DNA of 34,621 nt, from assembly GCA_902571315.1 (NCBI GenBank), contig CACGBM010000007.1, positions 1 to 34,621 on the forward strand, in the 5' to 3' direction. The translations under genes were made by a program, and so were the position numbers. Positions 15,314 through 23,540 of this stretch are shown here, piece after piece. The notes beneath the pieces were generated by a model. It was not told where the DNA came from, searched no databases, and was given only the letters and a program-made list of their open reading frames with translations. The DNA comes from Rhodospirillaceae bacterium. GTDB lineage: Bacteria > Pseudomonadota > Alphaproteobacteria > TMED109. Each line of letters opens with the position of its first letter. The stretch's first letter is position 1.

Positions 15314-16564
15314 TTAGTTTCTATTTTTATCAAACACATCAAGATTTAAAACAGCTGTAACTATGTAATTAGGAACATCTACAACTTGTCCAACTCTTAA
15401 GTCCGCTGCTACGGAACACAGTATATAAGCTTGTTCTCTAGAAAGCCCATATTCATCTACTATGTAATCTATCATTTGTAACAAAGCATGTCTTGCAGCT
15501 AAAGTCAAAGATTCAGATAAATTGGCAAGATTAGTAACCTTTTCCCCACCTAAATATTTATAATAAATTAATTCTGCTCCTGGGTCTTTAAGAGGAATAC
15601 CAACTGTTTGATAGAATTTAGTTGGTTCTATATCTCTAATCTCATCATTTCCTTTAGTCGCAGGCATTTGCATCTTTTTACCTTGTCTTTTAAGGATTTT
15701 AGTTCTTACTTTAACAATTGCGCCCATCTCAATAGCTGTACCTGAAACTTCTCCATCTCCTTGAGCATAATGAACGTCTCCTGCAAATAAACCACATCCA
15801 TCAATGAAACATGGAAAAATAATTTTTGTACCAACCTGCATTTGCTGTACATCCATATTACCTCCATTTTCTCTTGGTGGTATAGTTCTTAAACAATCAT
15901 CCTTATGTTTACCATTTTCTCCACAAACATCTGCAGGAAGAGCAAAAGCTGGGTCTGGAGTTAGAGCCACTCCTCCAGCAGCAGCTAAGTTAGCTTCTCT
16001 TTCTTTCCAACTACTAATTTCTTTATTTCCTGGTAATACTCCTATAGAACCTGGAAATGCTTCATAAGGAATTGTAACTCCTGGCATATTATCTGATACA
16101 GCTCCAGTCCTTGTTAATTTCCAGTTGACTATAAATGGTTCAGTAAAAATATCTCTCAAAAAACCAAATCCTGGAACAATTACTGTGTATCCATATTCAT
16201 CTGGAACTATATCTAAAAGTTCTACTTCTAGAGCATCTCCTCTTTTTGCACCCTTAATATACACAGGACCAGTCATAGGGTGGACTTCTCCTAAATTAAA
16301 AGTAGGAACATCTTCAGCTACTGCATCAAAACTATAGTTACTGTCAAGAGCATCTCTAGTATGCAATACAATAATATCACCAGGTTTTGCTGTAGCTCTT
16401 GGCTGTATTGCTGGATGATATCTATTGAAACAATTTGCATCATCTTTACAATGTTCTCCTGTTTTTTTTAGTTCAATAATGTTTTTCCATTTAGAGTCTG
16501 TGGTGTCAGCTTGTGTGTTAAATACGAACATAACAGATAAACAGAAAGTAAATATTTTAATCAT
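15314..16564 (-). CDS. Exported acetamidase/formamidase family amidohydrolase
   Basis: A 416-residue FmdA/AmdA-family protein that hydrolyses short amides such as formamide or acetamide to ammonia and the acid. Family motifs: GPVYIKGAKRGDALEVELLDI, GFGFLRD, GSIGVLPG, ENGGNMDVQQMQVGTKIIFPCF and LFAGDVHYAQGDGEVSGTAIEM. The start is the ATG at 16564, with GGAG at 16571-16574, spacing 6; a TTG at 16576 is rejected. The N-terminus MIKIFTFCLSVMFVFNTQADTT is a clear signal peptide, whereas characterised formamidases are cytoplasmic, so this enzyme is probably periplasmic. It is divergent from an ABC substrate-binding gene and followed by a short binding-protein-like gene. Confidence 0.9.
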   Translation of the reverse strand: MIKIFTFCLSVMFVFNTQADTTDSKWKNIIELKKTGEHCKDDANCFNRYHPAIQPRATAKPGDIIVLHTRDALDSNYSFDAVAEDVPTFNLGEVHPMTGPVYIKGAKRGDALEVELLDIVPDEYGYTVIVPGFGFLRDIFTEPFIVNWKLTRTGAVSDNMPGVTIPYEAFPGSIGVLPGNKEISSWKEREANLAAAGGVALTPDPAFALPADVCGENGKHKDDCLRTIPPRENGGNMDVQQMQVGTKIIFPCFIDGCGLFAGDVHYAQGDGEVSGTAIEMGAIVKVRTKILKRQGKKMQMPATKGNDEIRDIEPTKFYQTVGIPLKDPGAELIYYKYLGGEKVTNLANLSESLTLAARHALLQMIDYIVDEYGLSREQAYILCSVAADLRVGQVVDVPNYIVTAVLNLDVFDKNRN

Positions 16565-16643
16565 AATTTTCTCCAATAATGTAGATTATTTCTATTGTTT
16601 AATATATTATTTATAACATATTTCTAAATAAAAGGAGAAAAAA
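16565..16643. promoter_or_regulatory. Divergent promoter region, amidase / binding protein
   Basis: This 79-base AT-rich region must hold the promoters of both divergent genes. Shine-Dalgarno sequences are strong on both sides: GGAG at 16571-16574 (minus) and AAGGAG at 16632-16637 (plus). No clear operator is visible. Shared control of amidase and binding protein is likely from the arrangement. Confidence 0.4.
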
Positions 16644-17927
16644 TTGTATAAAGCAAAATATAAATTATTAATAATTTTATCCTTATTATTTATTGGTTAT
16701 TCTAACGCAAAAGATGAAATAAAAATTGGAATATCTACCTTCCTATCTGGAGGTGCTGCATCTAGTTTTGGAATACCCCTAAAACAGGGTATAGAATTTA
16801 TGTTTAATGCAATCAATGAAGGTAAAGTACCTGCTCCTTATAATACACCAGGCATAGGAGGAAAAAAAGTTTCATTCTTTTTTATTGATGAAGCTGGAGG
16901 TGCAACTAAGCAAGTATCAGAATTTAGAAATATGGTACAAAGACAAAAAGTAGACGTAGTAATGGGATATATATCTTCAGGAGATTGTCTAGCAATTCCA
17001 GCAGTTGCAGAAGAACTCAAACAATTAACTATTCTTATAGATTGTGGAACACCAAGAGTTTTTGAGGAAGCTAGCTATAGATATGTATTCAGAACTGGAC
17101 CACATGCAGCTATGGATAATATAGCGGGAGCTCTCTATTTAAAAAGAAAAGGTATAATTCCAAAAAAAATTGCTGCTATAAACCAAAACTATGCTTGGGG
17201 ACAGGACTCATGGGCAGATTTTAAGGGTTCTATAGACATATTTTTTCCTGGAACGAAAATTGTTTCTGAACAATTTCCAAAATTTTTATCTGGTCAATAT
17301 GGCAGTGAAATTTCTGCTATGATGGTGGCTAAGCCAGATTTAATCCACTCTTCAATGTGGGGAGGAGATTTAGAATCTTTTATTATACAAGGTGCAACTA
17401 GAGGCTTATTTAGATACTCGAAGGTCTTTTTAAGTGCAGGTGATCATGTTCTACCTTCTTTAGGAAGAAATATGCCTGAAGGTGTTATAGTAGGAGCAAG
17501 AGGACCTCACGGAGATTTGGCTCCAGACACTCCATTAGCTAACTGGTTCAAAGAGAATTTAAAAAAAGAACTTGGAATTAAAATGACCACACAACCAATG
17601 CATAAAGGTGCAATGGCAGTTTTATTTTTAAAAAAAGCATATGATCAAGCTATGCAAGAAAACACAGTTTTTCCCTCTACAGATGAAGTTATCAAAATTA
17701 TGGAAGGCTTAGAATGGGACACTCCCAGTGGGTTAGCATCTATGGCTTTAGGAAATGGCCATCAAGCAATTCAAGATATGGCATTAGGCGTTACAGCATG
17801 GGATAAAGAAGAAAAAAGAGCTAAATTAATAGACATAGAGTATTTTAAAGCTGAGTGTGTTAACCCTCCGGAAGGAATTAAAGCTTTAGATTGGATCAAA
17901 GGTGGTTTTAAAGGTTCAAACTGTTAA
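16644..17927 (+). CDS. ABC transporter substrate-binding protein, LivK/amide-urea type
   Basis: A 427-residue type I periplasmic binding protein (Leu/Ile/Val-binding superfamily). A signal peptide occupies residues 1-22 (ending IGYSNA), followed by DEIKIGISTFLSGGAASSFGIPLKQGIEF, then VDVVMGYISSGDCLAIPAVAEE and FRTGPHAAMDNIAGALYLKRKG. The start codon is TTG at 16644, fixed by AAGGAG at 16632-16637, spacing 6; no ATG is available that keeps the signal peptide intact. No permease or ATPase gene is beside it, so the transporter is encoded elsewhere. The divergent amidase suggests a short amide, urea or amino acid as ligand, but this is inference from context. Confidence 0.9.
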   Translation: MYKAKYKLLIILSLLFIGYSNAKDEIKIGISTFLSGGAASSFGIPLKQGIEFMFNAINEGKVPAPYNTPGIGGKKVSFFFIDEAGGATKQVSEFRNMVQRQKVDVVMGYISSGDCLAIPAVAEELKQLTILIDCGTPRVFEEASYRYVFRTGPHAAMDNIAGALYLKRKGIIPKKIAAINQNYAWGQDSWADFKGSIDIFFPGTKIVSEQFPKFLSGQYGSEISAMMVAKPDLIHSSMWGGDLESFIIQGATRGLFRYSKVFLSAGDHVLPSLGRNMPEGVIVGARGPHGDLAPDTPLANWFKENLKKELGIKMTTQPMHKGAMAVLFLKKAYDQAMQENTVFPSTDEVIKIMEGLEWDTPSGLASMALGNGHQAIQDMALGVTAWDKEEKRAKLIDIEYFKAECVNPPEGIKALDWIKGGFKGSNC

Positions 17928-17949
17928 ACTGATAAAAATATAATAAAGT

Positions 17950-18372
17950 TTAGGAATTAATTGCTCCATTTTTAGAATTTATTTTTTCTTTACCATTTTT
18001 TTTAGTAATTAATTTATTTTGCTTACTTATACCGAGTTCTCCTTGAATTCTACCGCCTGATTCAACAACCAATATTTCATATTTAGCTCTACCTTGAAGT
18101 AATCCTCCTATTCTTACGTGAAGATTTTTAATTGTGAATTTTCCTTTAATAGTGCCGTTAATAATTAATATATCAGCAATTATCTCACCATCGAATTCTC
18201 CATTTGGTCCTATAACTACCTCAGAAGCTCTTATAACACCACTCATAGAACCATCTATATGAATATTGCCTTCTGTATTAATCTCTCCAGATAGCTCAAT
18301 ACCCTCACCAATTATAGATAGTGAATTATTCTTTCGGCTGTCAGAAAATAAATTAGAGGTTTTTAAAAACAT
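17950..18372 (-). CDS. Bactofilin (polymer-forming cytoskeletal protein)
   Basis: A 140-residue bactofilin. The central beta-helix, residues about 18-115, repeats the family pattern: SIIGEGIELSGEINTEGNIHIDGSMSGVI, SEVVIGPNGEFDGEI, and FTIKNLHVRIGGLLQGRA, ending GGRIQGEL. The short charged tails at both ends are typical. Bactofilins form membrane-associated filaments that localise cell-wall enzymes. The gene overlaps the M23 peptidase by 20 bases, the conserved bactofilin/LmdC-type pair, so the two products probably act together in cell shape or local peptidoglycan remodelling. AGG lies 5 bases before the ATG in the transcript. Confidence 0.93.
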   Translation of the reverse strand: MFLKTSNLFSDSRKNNSLSIIGEGIELSGEINTEGNIHIDGSMSGVIRASEVVIGPNGEFDGEIIADILIINGTIKGKFTIKNLHVRIGGLLQGRAKYEILVVESGGRIQGELGISKQNKLITKKNGKEKINSKNGAINS

Positions 18373-19753
18373 TTTTACCTATTTTAAGAAATGGATATGG
18401 ATTTCGAGCTTTGTCATAAACTTTTATTTCGTAATGCAAGTGTTTTCCTGTTGATCTTCCAGTGTTACCTATCTTACCTATAATATTACCTAAATCAACT
18501 ATTTCTCCTTTTTTTACAAAAATTTTTGATAAATGTGCATATCTAGTTTGTATTCCATTTCCGTGATCTATAAAAACAGATTTACCATAAGAACCATAAT
18601 TACCCACAAAGGAAATTCTTCCTGAAGCTGTCGAAACTATGTCTGAACCCCAAGCAGCTCCTAAGTCTATTCCCTTATGAAATGCCCTTCTCTTAGTATA
18701 AGGATCTTTTCTATAGCCATAACTACTTGTAATATAATACTTTTTAATTGGTGCTGCTAGCGGAACAGATAAAAATATCTCTCTCAATAATTCAAATCTG
18801 GCAGCTTTATCATATATAGCATAAGCAACCTTATTTTCTTGATCTTCTATTTCTAATGGCCCACCAATTTCATCCTCATTTTTTACATTATTTAAATCGC
18901 TTAAATCATAAGACCTAGTTTTAGTAAAAATATTTTCTAAGAAATCAATTTTTTTTTCTAAAATATCTAAGGTGCTGCTTCTTACTTCATTATTGAGGTC
19001 AAAATAAAACTTTTCTTTTTCTTTTTGTAAAGCTAAGTTGTAGCTCAACATTTTTAATTCAGCAGTTGCTTTGATGCTTTCATCAATAGTTTTATTTAAA
19101 TTTAAAAAAACCTTTTTACTCTTGTTTAACTCATCTTTATTCTTATTAAATTTATCTACATCTTTGTTATTGTAAAAAACAGATTTAAAGTCAGTATCTA
19201 AATAAAATTTATCATTGCTTTGTTTATATATTTTTTCAATATTTTTTTGTAAGCTATTTATAATGCTATCTAATTCTGTTAGCATTTTTTCTCTGTCTTT
19301 TTTTTCATTTATAATACTTTCTAATCTATCCTTAACTTCCAATAATTTATGATCCTTTTCAATATCGCTATTTTGATTAATTAGCGTTAAATCTTGCTGT
19401 AATAAATCTAATAATTTTGTTATTTTTTTTATTTGCAATTCTACATTTAAGTCTGTCTCAGTAAATTTATCGGTATTTGTATAAAGTTCTTCCCTTAAAC
19501 TAACTACAGCATTAGTGAATTTTGCATACCTTATCCTTAAATCTTTTAAAGCCAAGTTTTGTTTATAGTTAACTGTTTGTAAAAATTGCATTTTGTACGT
19601 GAAAAGCCCTACAAAACAGCCAGTAGTAATAAGTATTGACATTAAAATTATTTGCATAGCTGTACCTAACTTAAAATATTTTATTCCACCGGTACTTCTA
19701 AGCATAAATTCCTTAGGAGGGAAGGTATTATTTAACCAATTTATAAATCTCAT
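18353..19753 (-). CDS. M23 family peptidase with coiled coil (LmdC/Csd1-like)
   Basis: A 466-residue membrane-anchored endopeptidase. One membrane helix is at about residues 32-52 (AMQIILMSILITTGCFVGLFTYK), followed by a long Lys/Glu/Leu-rich coiled coil at about 60-290. The LytM domain follows from about residue 340: zinc ligands His359 and Asp363 in HKGIDLG, His407 in AHLS, and HLHYEI with His438 and His440. The full ligand set argues for an active enzyme, unlike degenerate EnvC-type regulators. It is expected to cut peptide crosslinks in peptidoglycan. Translational overlap with the bactofilin gene suggests the bactofilin positions it through its cytoplasmic N-terminus. Confidence 0.93.
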   Translation of the reverse strand: MRFINWLNNTFPPKEFMLRSTGGIKYFKLGTAMQIILMSILITTGCFVGLFTYKMQFLQTVNYKQNLALKDLRIRYAKFTNAVVSLREELYTNTDKFTETDLNVELQIKKITKLLDLLQQDLTLINQNSDIEKDHKLLEVKDRLESIINEKKDREKMLTELDSIINSLQKNIEKIYKQSNDKFYLDTDFKSVFYNNKDVDKFNKNKDELNKSKKVFLNLNKTIDESIKATAELKMLSYNLALQKEKEKFYFDLNNEVRSSTLDILEKKIDFLENIFTKTRSYDLSDLNNVKNEDEIGGPLEIEDQENKVAYAIYDKAARFELLREIFLSVPLAAPIKKYYITSSYGYRKDPYTKRRAFHKGIDLGAAWGSDIVSTASGRISFVGNYGSYGKSVFIDHGNGIQTRYAHLSKIFVKKGEIVDLGNIIGKIGNTGRSTGKHLHYEIKVYDKARNPYPFLKIGKNVFKNL

Positions 19754-19766
19754 AAGAACAACTCAT

Positions 19767-20696
19767 CTACATTGTAAACGTTCTTTTATACCAAAGACAA
19801 GTCTTTTTAATTCCTTCACTATAATGATAAGGCGGTTTCCAACCAGTATCTGATATGAATTCTTTATTAGTAACTATAAATTCTTTCATTATTTTATTAA
19901 AAAGCTCTTTTTTTCCAAGTATTTTAAGTATAATGTATAACAATTTTGGATTTAAATAAAATAATTTGGCTTTTTTACCTAAACCATTGGCTAAAAATCT
20001 TGCTAATCTCTCATTTGTAATTAAACAATTATCACTAATTTCATAAGTCTTACCAATAAAATGATTTTTTTTTAAAATTAATAAAATAGCGTCAGTTAAA
20101 TTTTCAATATACATATAACTTCTTTTTTCTGATTGTTTTTTTAACGGCAAAGGAAGATTATTGTATATTGCCTTCATTAAACTAAAAAAGTTTGCTTTTA
20201 CATTTGGCCCATAAATTAAAGGAGGTCTAAGTATAATATGTTTTTTATAATTTTTTCTTATAACACTTTCACCTTCTTTTTTTACTCTTGCGTAAAGTGT
20301 TTGATTATCTTTAATTTTTTCAGAAACTTTAGCTGAACTTAAATGAATTATCTTTAAATTTTTATTTTTGAAGTTTCTAATTATATTGTCTTCAATATTA
20401 TTGATTTTATATGAGTTAGACTGATTTTTTAAAAAATTCTTTGTATTTATATGAGCCAATGCAGCAAGGTTAATTAAATACTCTACTTTAGAAAAGTTAT
20501 TATTAAATGTTTTTTTCTCAAATAAATCTCCTATCTCAATTATTTCAATATCCATTTTTAATAATTTTTTTGCTTCTCTAGATTTTTTGCTTCTTATTAG
20601 AGCTAGTATATCAATATTTTCATTTACTAATTTTTTACACAAGTGCTGCCCAATAAAACCAGAAGCTCCTAAAATTGCAATTTTATCTTTTACCAT
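19767..20696 (-). CDS. NAD-dependent epimerase/dehydratase family protein (extended SDR)
   Basis: A 309-residue extended short-chain dehydrogenase acting on a nucleotide sugar. Rossmann glycine motif GASGFIG at residues 10-16, NLAALAHIN in the cofactor region, LSSAK (120-123) and the catalytic YARVK with Tyr135 and Lys139. The C-terminal half has RPPLIYGPNVKANFFSLMKAIYNNLPLPL, typical of UDP-sugar epimerases/4-ketoreductases. Which sugar is used cannot be read. It lies 13 bases upstream of the M23 gene on the same strand and is divergent from a glycosyltransferase, so a cell-envelope polysaccharide role is likely. Confidence 0.85.
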   Translation of the reverse strand: MVKDKIAILGASGFIGQHLCKKLVNENIDILALIRSKKSREAKKLLKMDIEIIEIGDLFEKKTFNNNFSKVEYLINLAALAHINTKNFLKNQSNSYKINNIEDNIIRNFKNKNLKIIHLSSAKVSEKIKDNQTLYARVKKEGESVIRKNYKKHIILRPPLIYGPNVKANFFSLMKAIYNNLPLPLKKQSEKRSYMYIENLTDAILLILKKNHFIGKTYEISDNCLITNERLARFLANGLGKKAKLFYLNPKLLYIILKILGKKELFNKIMKEFIVTNKEFISDTGWKPPYHYSEGIKKTCLWYKRTFTM

Positions 20697-20737
20697 TTTT
20701 ATATTTCAATTAATGTAATAATAATGATTAAAAAATA

Positions 20738-21508
20738 ATGAAAAACAACATAAAAATAAGTGCCTTAGTAGTAGCACATAACGAACAAGATAAACTCGCA
20801 AGTTGTTTAAAAAAACTTATTTTTGCAGATGAGTTAGTTGTCGTATTGGATAAAACAAATGATAAAAGTGATATTATCGCAAAAAAATTTGGAGCTAGAG
20901 TTTTTAAAGGAAATTGGAATATTGAAGCAAATAGAAGGAACTTTGGAATAAAAAAATGTACAGGCGATTGGATTTTAGAAGTAGATGCCGACGAGCATGT
21001 ATCCAAAGAACTATTCAATGAAATAAGACAAAAAACTAAAAATACTGAACCTGGGTATTTTTTAATACCTTTTGATAATTATATAGGAAAAAGAAAAATA
21101 AGATATGGTTGGGGAGCCTCATGGGGTGTTTCAGCTGCGCCTAGATTACACTTTAAAGGGTGTAAAATCTGGGAAAAAAGGAATTTAATTCATCCTTCTA
21201 TATCTCTCAGTGGAAAAAAAATGTGGTTAAAATCTAGAATAAAACATTACGTAGATGAAGATATAAACGATATGATACTTAGATTAATTAGATATACCGA
21301 CTTAAAGGCTATTGATCTTGCAAAACAAAATAAAAATATGCCTCATTTTCTAATTATTATAAGAAAAGGTATTACTAGGTTTTTTAAATGTTTTATTTCT
21401 CGTAAGGGTTATAAGGAAGGAAAATGGGGATTTATTATAGCTATAATGGCAAGTCTTTATATTATCTTATCATATATGAAGGCATCAGAGATAAAAGAAA
21501 AAAAATAG
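20738..21508 (+). CDS. Glycosyltransferase family 2, LPS core WaaE/KdtX-like
   Basis: A 256-residue GT-A glycosyltransferase. N-terminus IKISALVVAHNEQDKLASCLKKL is the nucleotide-sugar binding start, NRRNFGIKKCTGDWILEVDADEHVS (residues 66-89) carries the metal-binding Asp-Ala-Asp at 83-85. The C-terminus has a weakly hydrophobic stretch (WGFIIAIMASLYIILSYM) for membrane association. The pattern resembles WaaE-type enzymes that add glucose to inner-core heptose, which fits with gmhA in the window. It is divergent from the epimerase gene with a 41-base gap. Confidence 0.85.
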   Translation: MKNNIKISALVVAHNEQDKLASCLKKLIFADELVVVLDKTNDKSDIIAKKFGARVFKGNWNIEANRRNFGIKKCTGDWILEVDADEHVSKELFNEIRQKTKNTEPGYFLIPFDNYIGKRKIRYGWGASWGVSAAPRLHFKGCKIWEKRNLIHPSISLSGKKMWLKSRIKHYVDEDINDMILRLIRYTDLKAIDLAKQNKNMPHFLIIIRKGITRFFKCFISRKGYKEGKWGFIIAIMASLYIILSYMKASEIKEKK

Positions 21509-21509
21509 T

Positions 21510-21707
21510 CTATTTTTCTTTCTTGATCTTCCAACTATCGTCTTTTATTAATGCCCACTCAGACAAAACAACGGTCTTAGGAGATCTTATATCCTTTAAT
21601 TCATAGTGCACTATGTCAAAAATTAATTTTGTATTAATGACTTCCCACTGAGTAGGATATGCAAAACCCCTTAGAAACACATCACCAACTTTAAATTTGG
21701 TATCCAT
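21510..21707 (-). CDS. Small hypothetical protein
   Basis: A 65-residue protein that I do not recognise: MDTKFKVGDVFLRGFAYP, then a mixed beta-like middle (TQWEVINTKLIFDIVHYELKD) and a basic C-terminus. There is no signal or membrane segment. It fills the gap between the glycosyltransferase and the alcohol dehydrogenase and is convergent with the former, one base apart. Codon pattern and composition look coding. The plus-strand frame over the same bases is a shadow. Function unknown. Confidence 0.5.
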   Translation of the reverse strand: MDTKFKVGDVFLRGFAYPTQWEVINTKLIFDIVHYELKDIRSPKTVVLSEWALIKDDSWKIKKEK

Positions 21708-21805
21708 GAACTAAACCCTTGTTAATATTGTTTAATTGAATATTATATAAATAAGATTTTTTTACAAATAAAATTTTAAATAATTATACCCAAATTGAGT
21801 AACTG

Positions 21806-22963
21806 ATGAGTGACATTATATTACCTAAATTTATGAATATTGGTGGTGGTAAAATCAGCTCCATAGCTGACATTTTACAAAAAATAAACTGTAAATACCC
21901 TTTGATAATAACAGATAAAACTATGGTTAAATTAAATATTATTGAACCACTAGAAAAAGCTTTGACAAAGATGCAAATTAGATATGAGATCTTTGATGAT
22001 ACTGTACCTGAACCTACTGCTAAATCTATTGAAAATGGCGTTAATACTATAAAAAATGGATCTTATGATTGCATTATAGCTTTTGGAGGTGGTAGCCCTA
22101 TAGACTCTGCAAAGGCCATAAGTGTGTTAGCTACAAAAGGAGGACTGATTGAAGACTATAAATTTCCTTTCATAAATTTAGAAAACGCTATGCCTATAAT
22201 TGCAATACCTACTACTGCAGGAACTGGTTCAGAGGTTACAAAATTTACAATTATTACTAATGAGAAAAATGATGAAAAAATGCTTTGCGTAGGTCCAGCT
22301 TTCATGCCAACTGCTGCCATTGTTGATTATGAATTAACTTACTCCGTACCAAAAAGAACAACAGCTGATACTGCCGTAGATTCACTTACTCATGCTATTG
22401 AAGCTTATGTAAGTAAAAAATCAAATCTATTTAGTGATACACAAGCGATTTCAGCAATGCAACTTATAGCTCCTAATATCAGAAAAGCTTACAATAATGG
22501 TAAAGATAAAGAAGCAAGAGAAAAATTAATGACAGGTGCAACTTTAGCAGGAATTGCATTCAGTAATTCTTCAGTTGCTTTGGTGCATGGCATGAGTAGA
22601 CCTATAGGTGCTTTTTTTCATGTTCCGCATGGCCTTTCTAATGCTATGCTATTACCAACTGTTACAGAATTTTCAATACCTGGAGCACCTGAAAGATACT
22701 CTCAATGTGCTAAGGCAATTGGAATTGCAAGTTTTAAAGATAGTATTGAATTATCGAATATAAAACTAATAAGTGAATTAAAGCAATTAAATTTAGATCT
22801 TGAAGTTCCTTCATTAGCAGAATTTGGAATTAAAAAAGAAGTATTTATTGAAAATATTGATACTATGGCGACTCAAGCTTTAGCATCTGGATCACCCAGT
22901 AATAATCCCTTAGTACCAAATCATAAGGAACTTGTTTTGCTATATAAAAAGCTATGGAATTAG
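21806..22963 (+). CDS. Iron-containing alcohol dehydrogenase
   Basis: A 385-residue group III (iron-dependent) alcohol dehydrogenase that interconverts alcohols and aldehydes with NAD(H). The cofactor loop GGGSPID is at residues 94-100. AIPTTAGTGSEVTKFTII and the metal-site helix DSLTHAIEAYVS follow, with HGMSRPIGAFFHVPHGLSNAMLLP containing the metal-binding histidines. Length matches the family. The gene stands alone on the plus strand, convergent with msrA one base beyond its stop. Substrate unknown; small alcohols, lactaldehyde or 4-hydroxybutyrate-type substrates are all possible. Confidence 0.93.
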   Translation: MSDIILPKFMNIGGGKISSIADILQKINCKYPLIITDKTMVKLNIIEPLEKALTKMQIRYEIFDDTVPEPTAKSIENGVNTIKNGSYDCIIAFGGGSPIDSAKAISVLATKGGLIEDYKFPFINLENAMPIIAIPTTAGTGSEVTKFTIITNEKNDEKMLCVGPAFMPTAAIVDYELTYSVPKRTTADTAVDSLTHAIEAYVSKKSNLFSDTQAISAMQLIAPNIRKAYNNGKDKEAREKLMTGATLAGIAFSNSSVALVHGMSRPIGAFFHVPHGLSNAMLLPTVTEFSIPGAPERYSQCAKAIGIASFKDSIELSNIKLISELKQLNLDLEVPSLAEFGIKKEVFIENIDTMATQALASGSPSNNPLVPNHKELVLLYKKLWN

Positions 22964-22964
22964 T

Positions 22965-23489
22965 CTAAATTTTAAAAATTTTAGGATATTTAATTTGTAA
23001 TTTTTTCAACTTAGGCGGTATAAGAGCATTACAGTAAACACTGCTAGGATTTTTTGAATAATAGTCATGATGATATTGCTCTGCTACAAAAAAATTAAGT
23101 TTATTTGATAATTCTGTTTGAATTTTATTTTGGTAATATTTTTCAGCTTTTTTAAAGGCTTCCCCGGCTTTTTTTTTCTGATCTAAATTTGTATAAAAAA
23201 TAGCCGATCTGTATTGAGTTCCTATGTCATTACCTTGTCTATTTTTTTGAGTAGGATCATGAGCAGCAAAAAAAACTTCTAAAAGCATATCTAGTGAGAT
23301 TTTTTTATCATCAAAATCACATCTAATAGCTTCGGCATGTCCTGAATTACCTTCGCAAATTTCTGCATAGGTAGGATTTTTGGAAATTCCGCCTATATAA
23401 CCAGGTATAACCTTTTTTACACCATATAATTTTAAAAAGATAGCTTCTATACACCAAAAACATCCACCGGCTAAATAAATTGACTGCAT
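22965..23489 (-). CDS. msrA: Peptide-methionine (S)-S-oxide reductase
   Basis: A 174-residue MsrA that repairs oxidised methionine. The catalytic motif GGCFWC gives Cys10 at the N-terminus, followed by YLAGGCFWCIEAIFLKLYGVKKVIPGY-type spacing, then CEGNSGHAEAIRCDFD, FFAAHDPTQKNRQGNDIGTQYRSAIFY and AEQYHHDYYSKNP. Full length and all family signatures present. The MsrA domain stands alone without MsrB. The start ATG at 23489 leaves a 51-base divergent gap to the MFS gene. Confidence 0.97.
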   Translation of the reverse strand: MQSIYLAGGCFWCIEAIFLKLYGVKKVIPGYIGGISKNPTYAEICEGNSGHAEAIRCDFDDKKISLDMLLEVFFAAHDPTQKNRQGNDIGTQYRSAIFYTNLDQKKKAGEAFKKAEKYYQNKIQTELSNKLNFFVAEQYHHDYYSKNPSSVYCNALIPPKLKKLQIKYPKIFKI

Positions 23490-23540
23490 AATATATATTG
23501 TAATAACCTAATAAAAATAATCTACATTTTTATTATTTTA

